From Acidobacteriaceae bacterium (GTDB lineage: Bacteria; Acidobacteriota; Terriglobia; Terriglobales; Acidobacteriaceae): a stretch of DNA of 5,259 bases. The position numbers and the translations under genes are program-made. Below, in pieces: positions 1 through 4,555 of this stretch (position 1 is the stretch's first letter; each line of letters begins with the position of its first letter). The DNA is taken from positions 1-5,259 of the forward strand of contig PLHN01000505.1 of the NCBI GenBank assembly GCA_003139975.1, given 5' to 3'. Below the pieces are notes generated by a model, which worked only from the letters and a program-made list of their open reading frames with translations, was not told the origin of the DNA and searched no databases.

Positions 1-1
1 G

Positions 2-43
2 TTGCCGGACTGGCTGGTGTTGCGGATGTATTCCGAAGAATAA
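2..43 (+). CDS. Possible C-terminal end of an unidentified protein (5' end outside window)
   Basis: Reading from base 2, thirteen codons give LPDWLVLRMYSEE and then a TAA stop at 41-43. Nearly all the codons end in G or C, as expected for a real gene in this GC-rich genome. The stop is followed by a short hairpin and then by the stop of a minus-strand gene, which fits a convergent gene pair. The fragment is too short to identify. The opposite strand is also open here with similarly high GC in its third positions (residues such as SRLDYSSEYIRNTS). That reading has no evident start and would have to begin inside the neighbouring gene, so I prefer the plus-strand reading, with low confidence. 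Confidence 0.35.
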   Translation: MPDWLVLRMYSEE

Positions 44-45
44 TC

Positions 46-64
46 GAGCCGCGAGGCGCGACTC
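46..64. terminator. Hairpin between convergent genes, possible weak bidirectional terminator
   Basis: GAG-C-CGCG, loop AGG, CGCG-A-CTC: a seven-pair stem (46-48 and 50-53 with 57-60 and 62-64) with one C/A mismatch. It lies between the presumed plus-strand stop at 41-43 and the minus-strand stop at 63-65. Neither side has a T tract, so it is not a classical intrinsic terminator. Its position at a tail-to-tail junction is the main support. Confidence 0.25.
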
Positions 65-761
65 AGGCGGGCGTGCCAAAAAGCTGTTCAAGCCACTGAA
101 TGAACTGCTTGCACTTGGCCTCAATATTTTCGAAAGTCCCTTTCCTTATGGCCACTCCTAGATGCTGAATATCAGGAGGATCTTGCCAAGCCATGTAAGT
201 ACGGATGATCGCCTTCGAGAGATGGATATCCTTGAATTTGGCAACCCCGTCCGTTTTGGCCCTATTCACAACCGCACCGGTGTAGGTTCTCACTTCGTCG
301 ACGAGGGACTCCATCAGCAGGTCCTCGAACATTCCGTAAGCCTTGTTATTTGGCATCAGCCAAACCCCCAACTTGGGCAGTCGGTCGGAATTCTGTTTGC
401 TGGCGTCAGGACTCAGAACCAAGCCATTTTCAGGAAATGATTTTGGAAGTGAATAGAACTCGCCGACCCTTGTCCGGAGCTGGTCGAGACGACTTCGAAT
501 GATCTGGTCCGAGTTTAGGCCCTCAATGTCGGAGTCTAGGATGAGGCCCAGTATCTTCTGCCTCGGGCTGGAGCTCACGAGCCTGGCAGCCAAGCTCTCA
601 AGCACTTGGTCATCGTTGCCACACTCGTGAATACCAAAAACTGGACTGGCATTGTGTATAAGCCACATGAGTTGAAAAACCGCGTGGCAGTCGTTGGGAC
701 CCTCCACTAGAAGCAATCGCTCTTCTTCCGATTTGCAATTGCATTTTTCTTGTTGTGGCAT
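63..761 (-). CDS. DUF3226 protein, TOPRIM-type nuclease partner of the adjacent OLD-like ATPase
   Basis: This 232-residue protein has the acidic signature of a TOPRIM fold. The first beta strand runs into LLLVEGPND with Glu20. A hydrophobic strand then ends in LDSD, with Asp76 and Asp78 as the DxD pair. A later acidic patch, FEDLL with Glu146 and Asp147, could complete a metal site. The LGVWLMPNN strand (131-139), the preceding acidic motifs and the C-terminal LGVAIRKGTFE segment are typical of the DUF3226 family. In OLD-family and PARIS systems such a domain cuts DNA or tRNA under control of an ATPase; that role is inferred here. The ATG at 759-761 lies three bases after the ATPase stop, so the two are surely co-transcribed and probably translationally coupled. 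No good Shine-Dalgarno sequence precedes it. Two early cysteines (CNC, residues 7-9) are unexplained. Codons are less GC-biased than in neighbouring housekeeping genes. Confidence 0.85.
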   Translation of the reverse strand: MPQQEKCNCKSEEERLLLVEGPNDCHAVFQLMWLIHNASPVFGIHECGNDDQVLESLAARLVSSSPRQKILGLILDSDIEGLNSDQIIRSRLDQLRTRVGEFYSLPKSFPENGLVLSPDASKQNSDRLPKLGVWLMPNNKAYGMFEDLLMESLVDEVRTYTGAVVNRAKTDGVAKFKDIHLSKAIIRTYMAWQDPPDIQHLGVAIRKGTFENIEAKCKQFIQWLEQLFGTPA

Positions 762-764
762 GGT

Positions 765-1874
765 TTAGCGGACTTCTACGCGTTCCCGCATGGCAGCGTC
801 TACGTTAATGAGGGGAAGGTTCGAAGCGAATACATCGTCGCCCCTGCGTTCGAGCCTGTAGATCATGGCCTCATCGGGGCCCAATTCTTTGCCTGCGTTC
901 GCAAAACTCTCAATGCAGTCGCGGCTGTGGGTTGTGGCGAAAATCTGCACACTAAACTTTTGCGAAGCCCTGCTAAGGGCGTTCCACAGTTTTTCTTGGA
1001 CCGTCCAGTGCAGCCCATTTTCAAACTCGTCGATGAGGAGAACTCCCTTTGAGGCAGATGCCATCGCAAGGCCAACGTGAAACAGCCTTGTGAGCCCATC
1101 TCCCATGGAACGAAGAGGAACCCGACCTTCCCCCTCCACTTTTAGAAGTGCGAGACGCCCTCTCGGTAATCCGTCATCTCCGACATATGCTAAGTCTTCG
1201 ACTCGGTGGTCAAGCATGCGCAGCCAATCAAGGACCAATCCTTGGCCGGGTCCTTGAACGAGAGCGTCCCACATTGACGCAGCTTTTTCGTCCGAAAATC
1301 CCCCCGCCGGCAAATGCGCGACTGCGGCAGCATCCTCACTAAACAATTTCTCAGCTTCCAAAATTCTGCTCCGCGGGAGCGGTAGCATACGTCGAGTAAT
1401 TAAAGCCACCTGTCTGTCGTCCCTATAGACCGGCAGCGCCATCTCAGCCTGTTCCGTAACTACGTCGCCCGGTTGCGCCGGAATATACCTAGTCAAGCCC
1501 TGATCGTCGGTAATACGCAAATGAAGACGAAGTTCTACTCTGAGAGATCTTGCCCCTCCCACCTTTTCGATAACGATGGGAGATGCCACCTTAGAGCCTT
1601 CCCAGTGGAAGAGATCAAATACGGGATGCCTAGTCGCTGTAGATTCTTCGTTCATCCCGTCAGGTACCCATGGACGCACTCTGCCTGGGTACCGGCGAGA
1701 TGCAGTCTCCAGAATATCGACGACAGGAGTCCGACCTGCATACAGACCGATAGCCTCCAGCAAACAGCTCTTTCCAGTGTTGTTCTCTCCGACGAACAAA
1801 TTCAACTGCCCCAGCTTGGGGAGAGTGAGCTCGCGAAACAGTTTGAACCCGGAGATGTGGAGGGACTGAATCAT
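765..1874 (-). CDS. OLD/AAA15-family SMC-like ATPase, AriA/GajA-like
   Basis: A 369-residue ABC-type ATPase of the overcoming-lysogenization-defect class. It opens with IQSLHISGFKLFREL, the usual first strand of AAA15/RecF-like proteins. Next come a Walker A GENNTGKS (29-36), a signature-like RSMGDG (255-260), Walker B LLIDEFENGLHW (279-290, Asp282 and Glu283) and a switch histidine in TTHSRD (His316). The region between about 95 and 240 would hold the insertion and coiled arms of the family. All catalytic motifs are present, so it should dimerise and bind ATP. It lacks the C-terminal TOPRIM domain of one-chain OLD and GajA proteins; that domain is supplied by the next gene, as in PARIS. The ATG at 1872-1874 has no clear Shine-Dalgarno sequence upstream. 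It follows the Ycf46-like gene on the same strand after 63 bases and could share its transcript. A DNA-repair role is the main alternative to defence. Confidence 0.9.
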   Translation of the reverse strand: MIQSLHISGFKLFRELTLPKLGQLNLFVGENNTGKSCLLEAIGLYAGRTPVVDILETASRRYPGRVRPWVPDGMNEESTATRHPVFDLFHWEGSKVASPIVIEKVGGARSLRVELRLHLRITDDQGLTRYIPAQPGDVVTEQAEMALPVYRDDRQVALITRRMLPLPRSRILEAEKLFSEDAAAVAHLPAGGFSDEKAASMWDALVQGPGQGLVLDWLRMLDHRVEDLAYVGDDGLPRGRLALLKVEGEGRVPLRSMGDGLTRLFHVGLAMASASKGVLLIDEFENGLHWTVQEKLWNALSRASQKFSVQIFATTHSRDCIESFANAGKELGPDEAMIYRLERRGDDVFASNLPLINVDAAMRERVEVR

Positions 1875-1885
1875 AGTACGCGATC

Positions 1886-1915
1886 AGTTTAGCCCAGTCG
1901 AACCCGTGATTCCAA
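1886..1915 (-). promoter_or_regulatory. Weak candidate promoter of the ATPase-DUF3226 operon
   Basis: On the minus strand, TTGGAA (1910-1915) and TAAACT (1886-1891) are separated by 18 bases. Each matches the sigma70 consensus at four of six positions. The -10 ends 11 bases from the ATG, so the leader would be only a few bases long, which could explain the missing Shine-Dalgarno sequence. The match is weak and could be chance. Confidence 0.2.
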
Positions 1916-1937
1916 TGGCTTAGTTAGTTCATGTCTG

Positions 1938-3596
1938 TCATTTCGAAATGTCTTCCCGTGGCATGCCTCTCGTGTCCGCGGCGCTCGCCCAGACCGCCCG
2001 ATCCTTAACCCAATCGCGCAATGTAGCAATCTCCTCAGCCCGCGTGACGGACAACGGCACCGTCGACGACAGCGCAGTCAGCAGGTCTTCGTTGCTCAGT
2101 TCCTGCTTGCGCGAGAAGGCCGCATACATCGCTCCCTGGACGGCGGATTCGATTTCGGCTCCGGAGAAGCCTTTGGCGGCTTCGACAATGCGATCCAGGT
2201 CGTAGTCTTCGGGCTTGCGTTTTCTCTTGGTTAGCTGGATCGCAAAGATCTGCTTGCGCTCTTCCTGGCTCGGCAGATCTACGAAGAAGAGTTCGTCGAA
2301 GCGGCCTTTGCGGATCAGTTCGGGCGGGAGCACGGTCACGTTGTTGCAGGTGGCGGCCACGAAGACGGGGGCTTTGCGGTCCTGCATCCAGGAGAGGAAC
2401 GACGCCAGCAGGCGCGCCGACACTCCGGCGTCGGCGGAGGCGGAATCGGGGCCGCTGCCGGCGAAGACTTTTTCCAGCTCGTCAATCCACAACACGCAGG
2501 GTGCTAAGCCTTCGGCCACTTTGAAAACTTTCTGGATGCGCTTCTCGGTTTCACCAATGAACTTGTCGTAAACGGCGGCGGTATCGAACTTCACCAGCGG
2601 CAGCTTCCATTCTCCGGCAGTGGCGCGGGCGCACAGGCTCTTGCCGCAGCCTTGCACACCCAGAATGATCACGCCTTTCGGCGCTTCCAGGCCGAAGTCG
2701 CGGGCGTGGTCGTCCCATGCGCCCTGGCGTTGCCGCAGCCAGTTCTTGAGGTTTTCGAGGCCGCCTACGCTCGCCATGTTGTCTTTGGCCTCTACGAACT
2801 CCAGCATTTGGGAGCGCTTGAGCAGAGATTTTTTGGCGTCGAGCACGTCGGTGATGCAGTCCGCCGACAGCGCGAGGCGTGCGACTAGAGTTTGTGAGAT
2901 GGCGCGGTCGGCTTCTTCTTCGGTCAGGCCGCGCAGGTTGGCGGCCATCGCGTCCACGCCATTGGCGTCGAGCTGGAGTTTGAGCGTATGAGTTCCCGCG
3001 AGGCGCGTGTATGTTTCGCGGATAATCTCGCGCAGGCGCGGCTGATCCGGCAAAGGCAAGTCAAGAAACTCGACCAGGCTGGCCAGCTCGGGAGGCATTT
3101 CCACCGAGGGCGCCGTCAGCACCAACGTGCGGCGGTTCGCGGAGAACTTCTGACCCACATCACGCAGGCGGCGGACGACCACCGGGTTATCCATGTGCCG
3201 ATGAAAATCCTTGAGGACGAACACAGCCTCGAGTGTCATCGTCTCCAGATTAGCGAGCGCCTGCACCGGATCGGTGGAGTTGTAGACGGAGGCCTTGGCG
3301 GCGGCGGCGGCAGCATCACCGGCGTATGAGGACAAAACGGAGCGTGCCAGACGGTCGCCTTCGCTGCTGCCTTGCGGGAGCGCGGCCGCTCGGGCATAGG
3401 GCTGTGCGGGGACGGCCGGCGCGTTCGACCCCGATCGCACCAAACCGTCGGCTATGGTCCACTCGAACACGGCCATATTGAGCTCAGAACAGGCGGCGCG
3501 CACGAGCGAGACGGCGCGCAGCTCTTCGACCGTTTCCATGATGACGATGGGAGTGGAGGAGTTGATGAGAACTTTGAGCCGTTCCAGTGGATTCAT
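1938..3596 (-). CDS. Ycf46-like AAA+ ATPase
   Basis: A 552-residue protein with one complete AAA+ module in its C-terminal half: Walker A GVQGCGKS (313-320), Walker B VLWIDELEKVF (Asp372, Glu373), sensor-1 Asn in AATCNN (about 418), arginine fingers in RKGRFDE (Arg429, Arg432) and a sensor-2 region GFSGAEIE (476-483). The N-terminal half begins with PIVIMETVEE (16-25). It contains VFVLKDFHRHM (125-135) and RTLVLTAPSVEMPPEL (156-171), which look like the Walker B and sensor-1 strands of an ATPase fold without a P-loop. This layout is that of Ycf46, a plastid and cyanobacterial protein also seen in other bacteria; its role is poorly defined and substrates are unknown. I chose the ATG at 3594-3596. 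A 29-residue extension to a TTG at 3681-3683 is open, but it covers the likely rpsT promoter and adds no family-like sequence. An alanine run (92-102) is encoded partly by GCC repeats. Confidence 0.85.
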   Translation of the reverse strand: MNPLERLKVLINSSTPIVIMETVEELRAVSLVRAACSELNMAVFEWTIADGLVRSGSNAPAVPAQPYARAAALPQGSSEGDRLARSVLSSYAGDAAAAAAKASVYNSTDPVQALANLETMTLEAVFVLKDFHRHMDNPVVVRRLRDVGQKFSANRRTLVLTAPSVEMPPELASLVEFLDLPLPDQPRLREIIRETYTRLAGTHTLKLQLDANGVDAMAANLRGLTEEEADRAISQTLVARLALSADCITDVLDAKKSLLKRSQMLEFVEAKDNMASVGGLENLKNWLRQRQGAWDDHARDFGLEAPKGVIILGVQGCGKSLCARATAGEWKLPLVKFDTAAVYDKFIGETEKRIQKVFKVAEGLAPCVLWIDELEKVFAGSGPDSASADAGVSARLLASFLSWMQDRKAPVFVAATCNNVTVLPPELIRKGRFDELFFVDLPSQEERKQIFAIQLTKRKRKPEDYDLDRIVEAAKGFSGAEIESAVQGAMYAAFSRKQELSNEDLLTALSSTVPLSVTRAEEIATLRDWVKDRAVWASAADTRGMPREDISK

Positions 3597-3602
3597 ATCT
3601 AT

Positions 3603-3632
3603 TTGACCCGGCGCGACTTGCTCCCGTAGAAT
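3603..3632 (+). promoter_or_regulatory. Promoter of rpsT, sigma70 type
   Basis: TTGACC (3603-3608) and TAGAAT (3627-3632) are 18 bases apart, and each differs from consensus at one position. Transcription would start near 3639 and leave a leader of about 60 nt. It lies just upstream of the preferred ATG of the divergent Ycf46-like gene, which supports that shorter start. Confidence 0.65.
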
Positions 3633-3655
3633 ACTGGTTTCGGTTCCTACCGGAA
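3628..3655 (-). promoter_or_regulatory. Candidate divergent promoter of the Ycf46-like gene
   Basis: On the minus strand, TTCCGG (3650-3655) and TATTCT (3628-3633) are 16 bases apart. This would give a start about 25 bases before the ATG at 3596. Its -10 overlaps the -10 of the rpsT promoter on the other strand, so the two would compete. The -35 is poor, hence low confidence. Confidence 0.2.
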
Positions 3656-3675
3656 CATTCCCTGGCACATCCAGG
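3643..3675 (+). promoter_or_regulatory. Two tandem hairpins in the rpsT leader
   Basis: Within the predicted leader, GTTCC (3643-3647) pairs with GGAAC (3652-3656) around a four-base loop. CCTGG (3661-3665) pairs with CCAGG (3671-3675) around a five-base loop. The second stem ends seven bases before an AAAGG sequence (3682-3686) near the start codon. Ribosomal protein leaders often carry feedback sites, and S20 represses its own translation in E. coli. A role here is inferred from position only. Confidence 0.4.
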
Positions 3676-3698
3676 ACAAACAAAGGTAATCAAGGCTC

Positions 3699-3962
3699 AT
3701 GGCCAATCATTTTTCGGCGTTGAAGCGCGCCCGTCAGACAGAGAAGCGAACCGCCCGCAACCGGGCCAACTCCTCGCAATTGCGCACTGCCCTGCGGAGC
3801 ATGCGTGAAAGCCTGGAAAAAGGCGACAAGACCGCCGCCAGCCAAGTCTACCGGGAAACCGTGTCCACGCTCGACAAGGCGACCAAGAAGGGCATTTTGC
3901 ACGAGAATACCGCCTCGCGTTATAAGTCCCGTCTCTCCACGCGGTTAAGCGCGCTTAAATAG
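3699..3962 (+). CDS. rpsT: 30S ribosomal protein S20
   Basis: An 87-residue, strongly basic protein of the normal S20 length. It opens with [20 protein letters not shown], the typical helical N-terminus that binds 16S rRNA. It continues with alternating basic and alanine-rich helix segments and ends in the usual lysine- and arginine-rich tail ([17 protein letters not shown]). S20 binds early to the 5' domain of 16S rRNA and also touches helix 44 in the small subunit. The ATG at 3699 follows an AAGG (3692-3695) that is close to it and an AAAGG (3682-3686) that is further away, so the ribosome binding site is not ideal. It has its own promoter and lies head to head with the Ycf46-like gene. No intrinsic terminator is evident after it, so some transcripts may run on into the rpoZ leader. 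Confidence 0.97.
   Translation: MANHFSALKRARQTEKRTARNRANSSQLRTALRSMRESLEKGDKTAASQVYRETVSTLDKATKKGILHENTASRYKSRLSTRLSALK
3945..3958. repeat. Perfect 14-bp palindrome at the rpsT 3' end
   Basis: TTAAGCGCGCTTAA reads the same on both strands and covers the last codons of rpsT. It has no loop and no T tract, so it is not a standard terminator. It may simply reflect the Leu-Ser-Ala-Leu codons; a protein-binding or transcript-end role is possible. Confidence 0.4.
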
Positions 3963-3999
3963 GCATCCGAAGGGTCAATCCGGCGGGCGAAAATTATGC

Positions 4000-4027
4000 T
4001 TGACCAGCCCCGCTGAATTGCTATACT
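4000..4027 (+). promoter_or_regulatory. Promoter of the rpoZ-rho unit, sigma70 type
   Basis: TTGACC (4000-4005) and TATACT (4022-4027) are 16 bases apart, and each differs from consensus at one position. The start would fall near 4034, giving a leader of more than 200 nt before rpoZ. The -35 is one arm of an inverted repeat with GGTCAA at 3973-3978, a possible operator. Confidence 0.65.
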
Positions 4028-4230
4028 GAGGCCGTCCTTGGGCATCATTTCCGGTTTTCCGAGCCCAGGAGACCCTCTGTCCGCATTCTGGTAACTCCAG
4101 AGAATTGAGCAACTTTCGACCTGGACAGAGCATCTATTTGGGTAATCTGGCAAATTCTGTCCTATCCAGCCTGCAAGCACTGGCGTGGCCGCGTGGTGGC
4201 CATTTAGCGGCGGAACGAGAGGATTGACGC

Positions 4231-4244
4231 CTGAAAATTTTCAG
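4231..4244. repeat. Perfect 14-bp palindrome just before the rpoZ ribosome binding site
   Basis: CTGAAAATTTTCAG is a perfect palindrome that touches the AAGGAG sequence. As DNA it could be a repressor site. As RNA, CTGAA and TTCAG could close a small AATT loop that sits against the ribosome binding site. Confidence 0.4.
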
Positions 4245-4250
4245 AAGGAG
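4245..4250 (+). promoter_or_regulatory. Ribosome binding site of rpoZ, decides the start
   Basis: AAGGAG is a strong Shine-Dalgarno sequence. It lies only one base from the ATG at 4252 but ten bases from the ATG at 4261, so the second start is favoured. Confidence 0.65.
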
Positions 4251-4260
4251 AATGAGCGAA

Positions 4261-4476
4261 ATGCGCTCCGATCGCGTTTTTGAAGCACTCCATACCTTGC
4301 AGAACCGTTATATGCTTTGCCAGCTGGCCTCAAAGGCAACGCGTAAATTTCACAAGCCGAACACCCGTATTCAGGAAACCATGAACGAGGTTTTCGACAA
4401 GATTGCGGATGCCGAGCGGCACGACGTGTTAAGTGAACCAGAGAACTTTGCCGAAGCGCAACGGCGGGCTGCCTAA
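4261..4476 (+). CDS. rpoZ: Probable DNA-directed RNA polymerase omega subunit
   Basis: A 71-residue protein starting MRSDRVFEALHTLQ. The core NRYMLCQLASKATRKF (residues 15-30) matches the NRF-x-L-V-x-x-A-x-(R/K)-A-R helix of omega subunits. It is followed by HKPNTRIQETMNEVF, a form I associate with acidobacterial omega proteins. Omega wraps the C-terminal tail of the beta-prime subunit and helps assemble and stabilise RNA polymerase. The tail after residue 50 (charged, FAEAQRRAA end) is less conserved, as usual. The start at 4261 is chosen from the spacing of the AAGGAG sequence; a start at 4252 would add only Met-Ser-Glu. It has its own promoter and long leader and lies 79 bases before rho, on the same strand. 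The family call is by motif memory; a diverged omega paralogue or an unrelated small protein is possible. Confidence 0.75.
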   Translation: MRSDRVFEALHTLQNRYMLCQLASKATRKFHKPNTRIQETMNEVFDKIADAERHDVLSEPENFAEAQRRAA

Positions 4477-4482
4477 GCAGCT

Positions 4483-4504
4483 CCGCCGTGTGCCCACACG
4501 GCGG
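4483..4504 (+). promoter_or_regulatory. 9-bp GC hairpin between rpoZ and rho
   Basis: CCGCCGTGT (4483-4491) pairs perfectly with ACACGGCGG (4496-4504) around a GCCC loop. The sequence after it is CAAAACTTCC, with no T tract, so it is not an ordinary intrinsic terminator. It begins seven bases after the rpoZ stop and sits in the rho leader. It could tune rho expression by pausing, RNA processing or transcript protection. Confidence 0.5.
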
Positions 4505-4555
4505 CAAAACTTCCCCGAGAGAATCCCTCCCGAAAAATCCAACCTGTAGGTGAAT

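Larger units (their letters stand above)
4034..4251 (+). promoter_or_regulatory. Long structured 5' leader, or a separate small RNA, upstream of rpoZ
   Basis: These bases hold no convincing gene but several complementary segments.
- CTTGGGC (4037-4043) pairs with GCCCAGG (4063-4069), enclosing a small CGG-TTTT-CCG hairpin (4052-4061).
- CTCTGTCC (4075-4082) pairs with GGACAGAG (4123-4130) around an inner TCTGG/CCAGA hairpin (4087-4101).
- TGGCC (4186-4190) pairs with GGCCA (4198-4202).
- TCTGTCC occurs again at 4156-4162, so GGACAGA can pair either upstream or downstream. That gives two mutually exclusive folds, as in attenuators and riboswitches.
- AGGC-GTC (4029-4036) could pair with GACGCCT (4226-4232) as a closing stem, though part of it would lie before the predicted start.
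I recognise no known RNA family. A free-standing small RNA is the alternative. Confidence 0.4.

Noticed and set aside
1..62. Minus-strand remnant resembling a sugar-transferase tail (SRLDYSSEYIRNTS)
   Set aside because: The resemblance is limited to a few residues, the frame has no start outside the neighbouring gene, and the plus-strand reading with a natural stop explains the same bases.
1473..1892. A 139-codon plus-strand frame opposite the ATPase gene
   Set aside because: The opposite strand encodes the complete N-terminus and Walker A of the ATPase, so this is a shadow.
1939..1950. Perfect palindrome CATTTCGAAATG at the end of the Ycf46-like gene, considered as terminator or operator
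   Set aside because: It has no loop and no T tract, falls mostly within coding sequence, and is too short to rule out chance.
3597..3683. N-terminal extension of the Ycf46-like protein from a TTG start
   Set aside because: It has no good ribosome binding site, covers the rpsT promoter, and the family-like sequence begins after the ATG at 3596.
3920..4180. An 86-codon minus-strand frame in the rpsT-rpoZ gap
   Set aside because: It overlaps the end of rpsT and the likely rpoZ promoter and leader, and its protein has no recognisable pattern.
4034..4251. 6S RNA
   Set aside because: The leader has several separate short stems rather than one long interrupted hairpin with a central bubble. I could not convince myself of the match, so it is left as an unassigned structured leader.
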